From: Ailanthus altissimus
Lineage: Eukaryota; Streptophyta; Magnoliopsida; Sapindales; Simaroubaceae
NCBI GenBank assembly: GCA_946807835.1
Contig: OX327702.1
Span: forward strand, 10,850,001-10,914,000
DNA: 64,000 nt
Reading direction: 5' to 3'
The notes under the pieces are model-generated. The model saw only the letters and a program-made list of their open reading frames with translations, was not told the origin of the DNA and searched no databases. Each line of letters starts with the position of its first letter. Position 1 is the stretch's first letter. Shown piece by piece: positions 1 to 12,810 of the stretch. The position numbers and the translations under genes are program-made.

Positions 1-660
1 AAGAATAAATATTTTTAAATTAAATTGATAAATATATATTTAATAAATAAGGACACGTGTGATAATTTTGGCATTTATTTTGCAATTGTTTTTCAAAAAT
101 TGACATCACCATTGTGTAAATAAAAAAAATAGAGTCAAATGATGTAAAATTTGATAAATTTCATAATCGAAATGTTGTTGAAAAATGGTGGCCAGCAGTC
201 AACCGATAGCCATTTTTCGGCGACGGTGGCAGCTCTATTTTAATTTATTTTAAAAATATTTAATAAAATTTTAATTAATTAAGTGATAACACGTATCATA
301 TGATTGGTGGATATTTGACTAAAGATATTATAGTAAAATTGATAAAAAAAAGCAAATATTTAATAGCAAAATTTTAACGACAAAGATTAACGTAAAAATT
401 ATTGGAACATGAGAGACTAATTGGTATATACCCTTAAAATAAAGGATTAAAATATCATTTTTCTTCAAAGATAATCACATTCTTAAAACTAATGGAGGAG
501 TTGCTATCTCCTTAATCGGTTAATTTATTAATTAGTCAATTACTACCTTTAATCATGGAATTGATAGAAAATTACTTTCTCTTAATTATGGAATTTATGG
601 AGTTAGTAAGATTAATTATATTTCTAAAAGACTTTGCTAACAACATCTATAAAAGAAGCA

Positions 661-1082
661 CTCAATAATGAAGATAGAGTTTCAATGGATTCAAAGTAGT
701 CACTTTCTCCTTATAAGCCCAAATTAGGTTGAACAATTATATTTTGGTGCTCTTTTTCTCTTTTATATTTTATTTTATTAGTTTCACTTAATGGGTTTTA
801 AATAAAATAAATAAATTTAACTTATTGATTTAAAAATTATTTAAATTTCTAAATCAACAACAATATAAAATTTCTATTAATGGTTTTTCAATAATCATGG
901 TGGGAAATAACTTTATGATCATCAACAAATTTTCTCGATCCATCTTCATCTTGCAATTGTATTAGAAAAGAAAATGTATGAGTAATCAAAAAGAAATAAA
1001 AGTCAATAAACAAAAACAAGTAGAAAAAAATGAAATAACCTTTTTTTTTAAAAAATTATCATACAATACATTTATACTAGGG
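661..1082 (+). repeat. Direct repeat, copy 1
   Basis: This block recurs in the same order and orientation at 1777-2262, about 1116 bp downstream. Shared landmarks run from CTCAAYAATGAARATAGA at the left, through TTTTCTCTTTTATATTTTAT, to a T-run followed by an A-run and ATTATCATA at the right. The copies differ by many substitutions and indels, so the duplication is old or the pair belongs to a dispersed repeat. Confidence 0.6.
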
Positions 1083-1776
1083 TCAGGCTAGTAACCTTGG
1101 CGCGTGGAACCATGCACCAGTACATATACCACTAGGTGGAGGTAATTCCATCCTGAATTTATTTATTTTGGTCATTTTTAATTTTTTATATTTATTTTTA
1201 ATTATATTTTTACCTTCTTAATATTAAATCTACACATTTAAATTACTAAATATCAACAACAAAAAATAACTATTTTTTATTTTTTTTTAATTTTTTAATT
1301 TTATAATCGATTATTTTACTTCTAATATTCAAAATGTAATGCATTTGAAGTTCATCTTCGAATAATGTTTGATAATGCATTTGTGTAAAAAGTTTGATAA
1401 TGAATTTAAAAAAAAAATTAGTGTCCAAAAGAGACAGAGAGAAATAAAGATAAAGAGAGAGAGATAAGGAGAGAGAGTGCTTCTTTGTAAAATAAAATTT
1501 AGAATAAATAATAAAAAAATTAAATTATTTAATAAAAAAATTTTAAAAAATAAAAAATTATTCTTTGCCAAGAGAAGGCACCACAAGGCACCTTGCTGTT
1601 AGGCAACGTGCCCAACAATTGTGTTTTGAGACAAATTATAATTGAGGAAAAAATGATCCAAATTCTATTTCTTTAGTTAATAAAGATGTAAAAATTTAAC
1701 TTGGTCAAATAAGAATAATAAAAAAAAAATAGTGATATATATTTAAAGATTGTAAAAAATACTTATAAAAAAAAAG

Positions 1777-2262
1777 CTCAACAATGAAAATAGAACTTCA
1801 ATGGATCTAAAGCAAACATTTTATCTTTATGACAACGTTAACATAATTTTAATTTTTTTTATTATTATTTTTGTAATGGTTATAATATTTTGTATTACTG
1901 TTATAAAATAATTATTTTATAGAGTATATGAGTGAATTTAAAATTTTTAATAAAGTAAAAATAAGTTTAAATTAAACTAAACTATTATATTTTGGTGTTT
2001 TTTCTCTTTTATATTTTATTTTATTAGTCTTAATTAATAATTTTAAATAAAAAGTAAATTTGATTTGTTAATTAAAAAAATAATTTATGATGATGAATAA
2101 ATTTTCTCAATCCATCTTCACCTTGCAATTTTATTAGAAAAGAAAAAAAATGAATGAATAATCGAAAAGAAATAAAAGTCAGTAAACGAATACAAGTACA
2201 AAAATTGAAATAACCCCTTTTTTTTTAAAAAAAAATTATCATATAGTACAGATATACTATGA
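1777..2262 (+). repeat. Direct repeat, copy 2
   Basis: Second copy of the block at 661-1082, matched by eye through the same ordered landmarks. It is somewhat longer, mainly from extra A/T-rich sequence in the middle. No terminal inverted repeats or target duplications were seen at its edges, so its origin is unresolved. Confidence 0.6.
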
Positions 2263-2897
2263 ATGACAGGCTATATACGCATTCAAAACCACAACTTGAA
2301 AAGTCAACGGGTTATCAAAACCAGATTCCACTTTGTTGTCACAACTTTAACGAGGTGGATGAAAAATGATAAATATTAATTGGAGTTGAATTTGGACGGT
2401 TTTTATGTTATTGAGTTGAATTTACAGAAATAAACACATCATAGTTGTTTTACACGTGAATTTAAGGTGATGAACATTGTAAAATAAAAAATTCGGTCAT
2501 AATCTAGCCAATTATATCGATGGAGATTCTCTTATGTTTAAGTTTGCACTGAAATATAAAATATACAAAGAAAAATAATAGAGAGAAAACTTGTGAGAGC
2601 TAAATTTTCTATTAAAAAGAGAGCGTAATTTTTTATTTTTTATTAAAGGGTCTTCTTTATATAAATATAGTAAGAGAATCTTATTTAGTCAGGTATCCTA
2701 TTTAGACAAGTCCGCTATCTTCTCATAAATTTCATCTTAAAAGAGGATAAGAAAAATTCTTAATTTAAAAGATAATTATTTTTTAATAAATTCTTGAATT
2801 TTGAGGATAATGTTACTTCTCTATTTTAATTGATCTTCTTATAAATGAGGGACCTTAATTTTAGAGTTTGACCTAACCCAAAATTTAGGAGGAACAA

Positions 2898-3660
2898 TGT
2901 TAGAGTTGGTGCTTACATGTTATTCTAATATTGTATGAATATTAATTATTTAATATTTATAGAATAAATATTTTGAATAAAAAAATTATTAATTTTATAA
3001 TCATATAGTATAATGCTTGTAACATTACAGATGTTGTATAATCTAAAGAAGTTCAGATCTAGTCTAAATGCGTTTAGACTAGGGCTAAGAGTTAATAATG
3101 TTGAGAATTATAAATGCTAAGAGTTAGCACTATTAAGAGTTAGCAGGTTATAAGAGTCAGTAATATTTAAAGAGTTAGAACCTTGTTTATAATGAGACAA
3201 AGACCTGAGAGTATACTAGTAATGACATAGTTGCAAAGCATTACAATAGGAGTTAAGAAATGTCATTGTGTAAGTATGTCTCAAACATCATATTCCTGAT
3301 CTATGTTCACCAATGTGGGTCTATCGGTGAATCACTATAATATAGATCAATGTATGTCTATATCTGCATGGTACAGATGGTTGTTCTTAGTTGACTATGA
3401 GTTTATGTCCGGTCATTTATGGATAATCTCATGAGTGCTGCCTCCTACGAGTTTAAATAATTATCCTCGTAAAGTACATCTCACTGAGCTTTACCATATC
3501 TGGTGGTCTATGGGTAATCTCGTGAGTGTCGCCCCCCTACGGGTCTTCATAATTACCTTTGTGGGGTACACCTCACTGAATCTTATCATGTCTGGTGGTC
3601 TGTAGATAATCTCGTGAGTGTCGCCTCCTTACAGGTCTTTACAAGTGAGGGTTCATTTCC
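2898..3660 (-). mobile_element. Diverged LTR fragment (same family as the solo LTRs at 7523 and 29025)
   Basis: It begins TGTTAGAGTTGGTGCTTACA, the reverse complement of the 3' end of the solo LTRs at 7523-9766 and 29025-31115. It follows their order of landmarks: a short ACATTRCAGATGTTGTA-like segment, then AATGAGACAAAGACCTGA and a TCTATRTAGATCA-like region. Homology fades around 3400, where a 91-bp tandem repeat begins. The right end is unclear and no target duplication was found. Confidence 0.55.
3421..3650. repeat. Tandem repeat, unit about 91 bp, about 2.4 copies
   Basis: Units start near 3421, 3512 and 3604. Each opens with RGRTAATCTCRTGAGTG, followed by GCCTCCTACG-like and CACTGARYTTTAYCAT-like blocks. 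The copies are imperfect. The array sits inside or at the edge of the LTR fragment starting at 2898. Confidence 0.65.
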
Positions 3661-3914
3661 TATAAGCAGAAAGAAAAAGTCATGTAGAAAAGATCCAACA
3701 ATGAGTGAAAAGTGGCTTAATTTATTTCTCATAAAAGTTTAGGTCAAATGCTATGCCTCAGAGTTTCTGTGCTTGGATAGTAATTAGACCCTCCGAGTTT
3801 TTATGGTCGACTCAAGTTCTTTAGTTGAGAATGTTTTTCTTAAATCGGTGATTATTTTAGGGTTGAAGAATTTTCCTTGAGTTTGTATCAGGCCTGTTAG
3901 GGGTTACTTGCTCT

Positions 3915-4160
3915 TGGACCTGCTTAGGATCCTTTAGTCTTGAACCTGTTCAAAATTTTCTGCTTTAATACATGCTCAGAATTTTTACTCTTACACTTGC
4001 TTGGAATTTTTTACACCTACACTTATTCAGAATTTTTTGTTTGAATACCTACTCAAAAATTTTATTGTTTGAAAATTCTTTTAGACTTGTTCGAAATTTT
4101 TTCTTGAACCTGTTCAGAATTTCTTCTCTTAGTCTTGCTTGGATTTTTGAACTTTTATTT
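3915..4160. repeat. Degenerate tandem repeat, unit about 30 bp
   Basis: A motif of the form CTTGYTCRGAATTTTTT followed by a pyrimidine-rich spacer recurs about seven or eight times with small length changes. The open frame across it (3972-4193) only translates this repeat into a Leu/Phe-rich string and is not supported as a gene. Confidence 0.6.
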
Positions 4161-4559
4161 TGTCCTCGGGAGTCAATCAAAAAGAGTATGTGACCGGTTC
4201 GGGACTTCAACTTCTCCAATTATTCAGGTGCTTTTTATCTACATATGAATGTGACCTTAGCTAGTTTGTGTGTCAGGATGTCATTTGGTCACCTCTTTAG
4301 TGTTTCAAAAAGTTGCCTGCATATGACATGATAAGGAATGTTGACCGAAAGAAATGGTTCTTCAGGCCAACGAACTTTGAATTTGTTTACTAGCGAAAAT
4401 CAATTTTTGGGCCTCCTCTTACTTAGGCTTGCTTGCATGAGCTTGGATTTTCTCTTCGTCGTAAGCTATGGCGGGACTTGTAAAATACTAATATAACTAT
4501 CGTGATGATCTCATCGGGGTGGGTTTCGGCAAAGATTCTTCGATGCTTAAGTCATAAAG

Positions 4560-7337
4560 TGACAGGACCCGACCCGAGACCCTCTACTATAGATCCTAGC
4601 AGCCCTGCCGGGCACCCCGACGGAAGTTCCTCCGACCTAACTGGGTAATTTGAGAAATTTCGCAAGGCGAACCCCTTTTTAATTCTTACTACTACTGAGA
4701 AGGTCTTGTAATATACATGAAAATGACATCTTAATTTAAAAAACAAACGGACAGAGTTCTCCTTGTTTTTTGGAAAATCCATATAAAATCTGTAAAGAAA
4801 TTTCACTTCTATTTCCAATACATCTCAATACTACCAATTTGGACCTCCGATCCTTTCCAAATCAAATCCAACACAACTCAATTATTCATTTAAACCACAA
4901 AATGAGCATACTCATGAAAGCAAAAGTGATCATCATAATCTTGAATTCTTTTCTTGTTAGTTCAAAACATACATATAAATAAACATGCCTACAACTACTA
5001 TGCATAAAGTAAAGAGTGCTATTTAGCACATTTACATGTACAAAAATGATCTTCGAATTCGGCCCACTACTTGGCAATAGAAGAATCAGCAGCTTGCGTA
5101 TCGAGACCTGCACCTGGAAAAGGGGTTTAGAAAACATAAAACACAAAACGGGTGAGCTAAAGGAGCTCAGTGAGCGCAAATAAAATTTCAATAAAATAAC
5201 ATCATGTATAGATAGCAAATTCTAAAGTTCATGTAAAAATCATGCTTCTAAAACTGATGTAAAACTGTAAAACGGTTTCTAACATTATATGCTATTGAAA
5301 TCTTGACGAGCGGGTTTTATCTATATCTTTGAAAACCCACATCCAGAATCTATATAACATAATAACTGTTGTGTGCATATAAATGCATAAATACTATCGG
5401 TAAATCAAAAACTAGTAAAATTCTCGCTCGGCCATTATTTTTCTAAACTGTAGCAATGGTAACCCTAAAGCTCTATACCCACGCAGCGACTCAACTAGCA
5501 CTGCACACGTGAGTAGGTTACAGGGCACCTCAACTAGCAGCACCCACAGTGACATCTCAAGACATCTTACTGGCTATGCAGCGAAATCCTACATCGCATG
5601 CATATAGCGAGACAATACCCCGTACACATAGAGCGACTCACATGACTCGACATCCTGACTTTTCGGAGTTAGTGACACACCCCCAAGACCTGCCCATGTG
5701 CACGGGATATACCGGCCGGGTCTAATACAATCATCACCACTACAATCTGAGGGTACCAATGGCCTTTAAAACAAATGCAGAAATTCTAAAACTGTTTCTC
5801 AAATCGAACTTGTAAAAGCATGTCTATGAATATATATATCAAGATCATAAATCATGTTTATGCATCGAAAGCTCATAAAACATACATATTCATTATGCGA
5901 AAACATAATAAACGAAAAGTAAAAGAAATGGCAGATTTCCACTCACTACCGCTTCATGCTCAATTTTGCTCTCGATTTCTGCTCCCGTTATCACTCTCGG
6001 TTATCTTCACCTACGCGCCATAAATGACATTTAGAACCAAATCGAATGCTAGAATCTCATTTAACTACTAAATGCCTTAATCGGCATACAAAGCCCGAAT
6101 GCGTACTACTTCCCGATTTTTATTTACGGAGTCATTTAATCTAATCTAACTCACTATCCGGCGCCCTGAAAATTATTGCACGCCCTATAACTTGGTTGGA
6201 CATACATGCCCTTCACCTTTCCAAAATGGATAATTATATCCCATTTTCTTCATTTTTGATTTTTCCATCAACTATATACATTCAATTTACAATATGCACA
6301 ATTTACACACAACAACTCAATCAAAACACCACTCAATCCCTAACTTCCCTAAAGTGGCAGAATTTCACCCTAGGTTCCAACACATTCCTTTTCTCAATTT
6401 CTTGTTCCAATTATAACAAAATTAAGCCAATTTCATTCTAAAGCCCTAATTACAACCAATTGAAATCTCTACAATAAAATCACTAAAAACCCTAATTCTT
6501 ACCTTGCCAATTTCTGCAAATTGATGACTCCTTCAAGCTTCACACTAGAATTCAATTCAATCTAAGCCAAGAATACATACAAGAACATCAATTTAAGCAT
6601 TCTTGAAAGCTCACTTATCAAAGTTATAAAACAATGCTTTTCTTACCTCTTTTTCTTGAATTTCTACTAATTGAGGCTTCAATTGAGCTTAGGGATTCAT
6701 ATGTAACCTTATTTTAGCTTGATTACACATGAAAAATCATGAAAAAAAATTGAAATTTTATTGTAGCAGCACTTTCCCCCCTTGCATGAATTTGCTCTCT
6801 TTTGCTCTAAGTGTTTGCTTTTCATCTCTTGAAAATTCCACAACCTTCCAATATATATATAGTGCTCCCTCAATTGACCATTTTGCCCTTCAACTTACTC
6901 AAAATTTCTAATTTGCCATTAGTTCAAATGAAAAGATTTAATTGGTTCCTTTGTAACTATCTAGTTAGAATAGTCAAAAGAACTAACTAGAGTTTTCAAC
7001 TTGGCAATACATGAGATTGCTTCTAATTGGTCCATTATTTAATATATGGATTGTATTTCTCAACAAAGGCTTGTTCTATACATAACCCTTAAATGAAAAT
7101 TCATGTAGTAAATTAGGATTTCCTTTTCTAAGCCAATAGAGAAAAATTCTAAAAATATTCTAGGGTCGTCCGGCGCACCCATCGAGTGTGAAATTACCAA
7201 ATTAGGTCTAATATCTCTCACGTGCACTATAAAGGGAATATTTCTAATAGGGTTTAAATTGAGTAACCCTACGGTGTCTTATTTGCTCTATACCAAAATC
7301 TAGGCGCCAATACTATTAATAGGGATTGGATATTACA
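4560..7337 (-). mobile_element. Solo LTR, Tekay/Del-like chromovirus family
   Basis: The 2778-bp segment starts TGACAGGACCCGACCCGAGA and ends GGATATTACA, the ends of the Tekay-type LTR seen at 52793-55563 in the same orientation. Flanking bases TAAAG (4555-4559) and GAAAG (7338-7342) form a target duplication with one mismatch. No internal retrotransposon sequence is attached, so this is a solo LTR left by recombination. It interrupts the Tat 3' LTR. The open frames inside are short and unsupported. Confidence 0.85.
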
Positions 7338-7522
7338 GAAAGGGTCTCTAAAATGAGCATCTGATGAGAGAAAGAGTAAAAAATATATGTTTAGAATAAA
7401 GGAGAAAAAAACCTTTCTCCATTATTTCGTTCTTTTGTAGAACATTTTCATGGGCAATTTTTCATCATCCTCTTTTTGTATTTTTCTCTTTTTCTTATTG
7501 GGCAACTTTTTAGGGGACACTT

Positions 7523-9766
7523 TGTTGGGGTTTAATATTCATTAGTGTATGCATGTGCAATAGTATTTATTGCATAAAATACGTATCTCATGCATATTTA
7601 GTGCTTCAGAATAATTAAATCATACAATAAATACAATAAATAATATATTAGTCATATTAATATATTTAAAGGGTTGAGAAATCACCGAAACATGTAATGT
7701 TATACACATGTATCCTGGGAGTCCACCTGGAGACCAACTCGTTAGCAGTTCTAGTCACCAACTCGGTAGGTTTGGTAAGTTCGAACAGCAGCTCTAAATC
7801 CAGCATTGGGTTTAACATTTAAACCCTTTGAATTTATTTTTTTCTTGATCAACTCTTTGATCAATAAAATAAATTCCTATGTTGTTGTAACTGGTAGCCA
7901 ATCAATGCAAGCAAAAGAATTAATTTCAGCACTTAAAATTAATCTTTAAAATGTATCTATATCTATTTGTTTTGCTTACCCACTTGGCTGGCTACCATTA
8001 GCTCAAGAAAAACAATGTCTCTTCTCCAAGCAAAAACAACACAAAAGAAGCAATTCTTGTCAATTCCTTTTCTCGGCTCACAAGAAAAAAAAATGAAACA
8101 ATTTCATTTTGTTTCCTTGATCAACATGAAAAATAGAAGAATGAAGCAAATTTTTCCTTAAAACGCTTCTCCTACAATTAACACAAATATATCTCAAATA
8201 TATATATATATATATATTAAAATAATAATATAATATTATATTAATAAAAATGAAATGGAAGACAACTACAAGGCATTATAAAAAAAAATAATATTATATA
8301 ATATAATAATATATTATAATGAGATATTTTTTATTATTTAATAATTAAATAATTAGTATGTGAAATTACTATTTTGCTCTTCATAAATAGTTACCTCTAG
8401 TGGGTCTCATCATACCCGCACTTAGGTAAAGTCAATTGAGGGTTCACAATGTATCACGTGTTATTATACAATTAGAAAATAACAATTATTGACAAATTGT
8501 TATATTTAACGCTTAAATACAGACACGGGCGTATTTTTCTAGTAATGCTAGATATTACTAGATTAAATAATTTAATCTGGTACGCTACCCCAGTGCACAA
8601 CAAGTACACTCCATATTGCTGGACTCCTTACGTCCACTCCCGATTCGTCAAATGAAACTATTCCATAAGTCCGTGAATATTGCCCTCACACACACGTCAC
8701 AAAAATACAAATTAGCACGTCAACCATCCAAGTTGAGGTTACAACGTATATGTATAGTCCTTCTGTCATGATATCTTGGATATGCGCGGATATAGATTAT
8801 CACCGTCAAATTCCCACGTGCTCATTCATGTCATATTCCTAGGCTTGTATCTCACTGAACAATATGTGAAAACTCCTTTGCCATACTGTTACACTCTGAC
8901 GGAAACTCTTTCTCGAGATTAATGCTTGTGACCATAAGAACTTTTAAGATAAAGTCTCAAAGCATCTGGATATCTGACTCCCTATGTGAGCTGACAGATC
9001 CCATATATGTTGTACACACCAGACTCTATAAGCATCGGACTATACCCAACGACACCTAGCAAACACACCATGAAAGGTCTGTGACATACACGGAACCAAA
9101 GTATGGTGGATCACTTATAAGCCCACCGTGGCACTCAGGTCAAAGGACCACGTATACTACTCAACTCGAGAGGATCCTCTATTGACGGCTCACATAGGGT
9201 GTCTATCTAAGGTCTTTTATAAGTCTGTCCCATATCTAGTCCTAACTGGATACTCATATATCAATACGAGCTCCAAGTTCACAGTCGGCTAGAAACGACC
9301 ATCTATACCCTATAGGTACGACATATGCTGATCTATATAAGGTATCCACTGACAGACTGGCATCGGTAGAAATAGATCAGGGATAATATTCGAGAACATA
9401 CTTATGCAACTAATATTTCTTGACACCCGATTATAACTCTTGCAACTATACAGTTACTAGTATATTTCTAGGTCTATGTCCCATTACAGATAATGCTCTA
9501 ACTCTTGGATCTTCATTGAGTATTATAACCAGCTAACAATTAGTTGTGCTAACATTTAGCATTTATATCTCAGTGTGGCCAACTATAGGCCCTTATCTAA
9601 ACTCCTTTAGATCAGATTTAAACTTCTTCAAATCATATAATATCTATAATGTTACATTGCATAATATCATTTAAATAGGCATTATCGATTTAATGGGAAT
9701 GTACACTTGTATAAATACATAAGTATATGTACATTCAAGGATGGCACGTAAGTACCAACCTTAACA
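7523..9766 (+). mobile_element. Solo LTR, unclassified family, perfect 5-bp target duplication
   Basis: The 2244-bp segment starts TGTTGGGGTTTAATATTC and ends CCAACCTTAACA, the canonical TG...CA ends. CACTT flanks it exactly at 7518-7522 and 9767-9771. The copy at 29025-31115 is homologous along its length, including GTGTATGCATGTGCWAT near the start and TATATGTAYATTCARGGAT near the end. No internal region is attached, so the superfamily cannot be assigned. TA-rich microsatellite sequence lies around 8190-8340. Confidence 0.9.
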
Positions 9767-9771
9767 CACTT

Positions 9772-11490
9772 CGAGTATTCTACCTCTGTTGTGCCATTGT
9801 CATATGCCAAATATCATTCTACATATATTTTGTCACGCTTCTGACACTACTTTTTCTATTCTTCTGACGTGTGCTAGGTATCTTTCTGATATCCATTTTA
9901 AGCATATTTATGGCATATTCTTTATGCCTGTCTTCGCCGGTTGGTTTAGTTAAGTGTGGGGCTAGGTTTGATCTGTCCAGGGTCGACCCCCTAATAGTTT
10001 CTTTTTGTTCAGCTCGGTCACGGCCCGAAGATGTCCCAAATGGTTGTCTCTTGCCAACTATACTGGCCATACCTTGTCGGCTTGTTTGTCAAAGAGCTGA
10101 TCTGGGTCTCTCGTTGATTTGTAGGTATTGAGACGAACCAATCCGGTTAATGTGTAAAGGGTGATCTTGGTCATATATTGGCCGATTCCACTAATCAAGT
10201 GCTTCAGGTTAATGATCAAGTTCTCTAAACCCGAGAAACTTCTACACTGTAGCCCTACCAGAGCCTGGCTCACTACTTATCACAATGGTTCTACCTGTGG
10301 AGTAGGATGTCCTACAAAGAGCGGTGAGCTCTGAGAATGGCTGTCCCTTGGGAAGGCTTCTAGCTAGGCTCTTTGGGGGCCGACTTCTTATTAGGCCTAG
10401 GGGCTTTAGGTTTAGAGGCGGTTTTCTAAGGGAACAAGGGTCTGTCAGTTTCTAGTTTTGATTTATTCAAAATTAAAAACTCTGTTCTTTCCTGGCTAGC
10501 TCGGGTTGTACTTCTGCTTCATACAGCTTCCTCTACTCCTATCTGGATCATCGCTTGTCCGAGTTGACCTGAACAGGTTTTTGGGGAATACGTCGTCAAA
10601 TGCTTTAGTTGTTCGGAGGATATTAGGGCTGGTCGGCTCGCTATGATGACATTGTGACTACTCAAAAGCTTGCTTTCACGTAATGGTGATTTATCCACAA
10701 CTCTCTTCAAATAATAATGACGAGTCTTTTCAAGCATCATCCTTAGCCAGCATGAGAAGCTTCTTGAATAATGAATTTGTTATTATCCATCTATGTATTT
10801 TCAATCGTGTGGCTGAGATTATTCGAGCACTAAAGCCTACGTATTTGTTTATTCCTATATACCGTTTGGTTAACCGAGGCAATTTGGGCGGTTAATTCGT
10901 TTAGATCCATAGGTCTGGGTCATTTTTCTTCGAAGAGGTGCATTTAATTCATTTGGGAACCCGAGGCATCACTCCATTTTCCTAATAGGTGTCTCTTCGA
11001 CTTTTCAGTTGATCTTGTCTGTTCGTTTGATTTGGACGACCTAGATTCTTCCACCGTTATCTATAAATTATTGTCTTCTTCTTTATTTGGCTCTTTACTC
11101 AGCATCTTTCTTTCTCACTATCATTCTCTTTCTTGCCATCATTTTGCTATATTGGCGTGATTTCATTTCTAGGAAGGCACCTTTCTTGTTTGTCGATTCT
11201 TGATTATTGCTACTGTCGATTTTTTATTTCTGCGCTTCCTCCCGGTGAATGTGTGCTTATCTTGTCTTTCTCTTTTTGAAGTTTTACTTTAATATTCTTG
11301 CATTCGTTTTGTATTTATTCGTCATTGCCTTTGTTTCCTAGGTAACTTTATAGTCTTTTAGGCCATTTTTTGTGGTTTTGTCACTATTTCCTTGCTTTGG
11401 TTACCTTCGTATTTCTGGTTTTGATGTTTGTTGCCTACTTTCATTATTTTCTATGTATGGTTGGTTTGTTTTTGTCCTTGCCTTGTTGTG
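9772..11490. other. Tat LTR remnant and leader of the antisense-type ORF
   Basis: The left part matches the Tat LTR segment on the far side of the element. From about 10450 to 11490 I recognise no protein and no defined repeat. Short open frames occur on both strands, including 9871-10131 (+) and 9819-10070 (-), but overlap each other and show no family motif. A TATA-like sequence at 11061-11068 followed by a pyrimidine-rich stretch could serve the plus-strand ORF starting at 11525. Confidence 0.4.
11061..11068 (+). promoter_or_regulatory. Candidate TATA box for the antisense-type ORF
   Basis: CTATAAAT stands in a pyrimidine-rich context about 460 bp upstream of the ATG at 11525. In Tat elements the antisense ORF must be transcribed from its own promoter, because it opposes the LTR transcript. 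The assignment rests only on the motif and its position. Confidence 0.3.
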
Positions 11491-11524
11491 TCAATAGTTT
11501 TTTAAGAAGCGTTCTTTTGCTTCA

Positions 11525-12810
11525 ATGGCTTTTAGAGACAATTTAGGTTTTCCAACTGTGAACATGGCTGATGTGGAGAAGGAGGAACTGACCCCTGAGA
11601 TCCTGCTGGTCAGGAGAGGTAGTAGGGCCAGAACTAGTGAAGGGGTGTCCACCTCAGTAGGTGACATGCCTTCTTTGTCAGGAGTAGTCTTTAGTGAGGC
11701 TAAGCCGGTCTCTTGTATCAGAAAGAGGGAGAGTAATGAATCAGTGGTCCTTAAAGGGGCAAATGTTGTGAAGGTGGTAGGGTTTGAGCTGGACACCAAG
11801 TATTGTTTGTCTTACTTGATCAAGGTTGACCTGAACCTTATTAGTTACTCTTATGATATCCTCGAGTCGATCACCCATAGGCTGCCTACTGAGCAGGATT
11901 ACCCGAGCAACTCTATCAATGGGGAGGTGGCCATTCATGTGGAGTTTCTAAGGCTGGGCCTCAAGCTCCCCATGTAGCGTTACTTTACTAAGATGTTGGC
12001 CCGCTTAGGAATAGCTCTGTCTCAACTAGGGCCTAATTCCTAGATAGTATTAGTTGGTCTATATGTCTTGTAGACAAGGGCAAGGCAGTCTTCTCCTCAT
12101 TTTCAGGAACTGTTCCACTTGTATCACTTTAGGAACAATGCTAGGAGCCAAAGGGGATTCTACTATTTCTTTTTCCATGTTCTTCAAAATTCAGTCTCCG
12201 ATTGACCTACCTCCATGAAAGACTAGAAGGGAGAATGGTTCTTCGCTAGAAGAGAGTGGGATCAAAGAGTCCCTAAGAGAGATGGGGAGAGTACGTTGTC
12301 CATGCTGGCTTTTACTGTGGATGCATATCTTTGTCTTTTTTGTAGTATATATAAATTTTTTTTATAGCTTGGCTGATATCTCTAACTTTTTATAGTGACC
12401 TGGGCTATTGACGTGGAGGTATCTGAGCAAGCCCTAAAATTGAAAAATCAACGCACTTTAGCACATTTGTCGGGTTCAGGAGTTATTGTCACCAGCCAGC
12501 CTTGTTGGATCAGGCTTAGTTACCTCTGTGTCGTCCCTACCTTGTATCCGAAGTAAGTTTCCCTACCTTGAATTGATCTTTCTTCTGTACTTCTTAAGCT
12601 TACACCATCAATACTATACAGGGATGTCTGAACAAGGTGGTAGTGAGAGTAGGAAATAGAGCTGGACCAAAGGCTCTTCTGCTAGTGGTCGGGGACCTCT
12701 AAACCCTAACAAAGTGATAGGGATGCTGTTCGATTTTGGCTCGAGTGAAAGCCTAATGAGGTGGCCATCCCACAAAAAGGGGTCATCTGGGCAGACTGCT
12801 GGTTGATGAG
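11525..12810 (+). pseudogene. Tat antisense-type ORF, copy 1 (gypsy-type transposon-domain protein), degenerate
   Basis: The frame opens at ATG 11525 and runs 150 codons to a stop after 11974. The reading continues beyond with a QLGPNS motif and an FYYFFFHVLQ-like aromatic stretch before further stops. This order resembles the 'putative gypsy-type transposon' domain (Pfam PF04195, from memory) of plant retroelement proteins. Intron-like junctions fall near 12400 (pyrimidine tract, then TATAG before TGACCTGGGCTA) and near 12620 (TATACAG before GGATGTCTGA). The same boundaries occur in copy 2 at 26.1-28.1 kb, suggesting a multi-exon gene. The Athila element inserted at 12810 splits the copy, which resumes at 25250-25583. 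No function is established. In Tat elements an extra antisense ORF lies between pol and the 3' LTR, and this position fits. Confidence 0.5.
12806..12810. repeat. Target-site duplication of the Athila element (left)
   Basis: ATGAG immediately precedes the LTR start and is repeated exactly at 25245-25249 after the LTR end. It fixes both boundaries and shows this is an integrated element rather than an assembly join. The target was the Tat antisense-type ORF remnant. Confidence 0.95.

Larger units (their letters stand above)
1..4338. other. AT-rich non-coding flank with degenerate repeats
   Basis: No coding region could be supported here. The open frames are short, hydrophobic or low-complexity products of A/T runs. 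The stretch holds a diverged direct repeat (661-1082 and 1777-2262), a GA-rich simple repeat around 1430-1480, a diverged LTR fragment (2898-3660) and two tandem repeats (3421-3650 and 3915-4160). The segment 2263-2897 shows nothing recognisable beyond AT-rich sequence. Confidence 0.6.
4339..10450 (-). mobile_element. 3' LTR of the Tat-lineage element, interrupted by two solo LTRs
   Basis: Three pieces (4339-4559, 7338-7522 and 9767 to about 10450) align in order with the interrupted LTR at the other end of the element (49041-49607 and 52375-52792). Both begin TGTTGACC followed by GAAGAAATGG-like sequence, and both contain GGGGTGGGTTTCGGC followed by GATRCTTAAGTCA. They also share an AAGCATATT...TCYTCGCCG segment and a TCTRGCTRGGCTY block. 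Divergence is high, so the element is old. The right end was not resolved and may lie beyond 10450. The sequence left of 4339 cannot be checked for a target duplication because the other end lies outside the window. Confidence 0.6.

Noticed and set aside
1329..1586. 85-codon minus-strand frame in the left flank
   Set aside because: It is a Phe/Leu-rich translation of AT-rich sequence, with no motif or homologous copy.
3972..4193. 73-codon open frame
   Set aside because: It only translates the 30-bp tandem repeat.
5820..6441. Short frames inside the Tekay-type solo LTRs, also seen at 34792-35049, 50488-51108 and 63690-63920
   Set aside because: They recur because the LTR recurs, differ in length between copies and have no start or domain support.
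8190..8340. TA-rich stretch as a possible origin or matrix-attachment site
   Set aside because: It lies within a solo LTR and is simple microsatellite sequence; nothing further supports a function.
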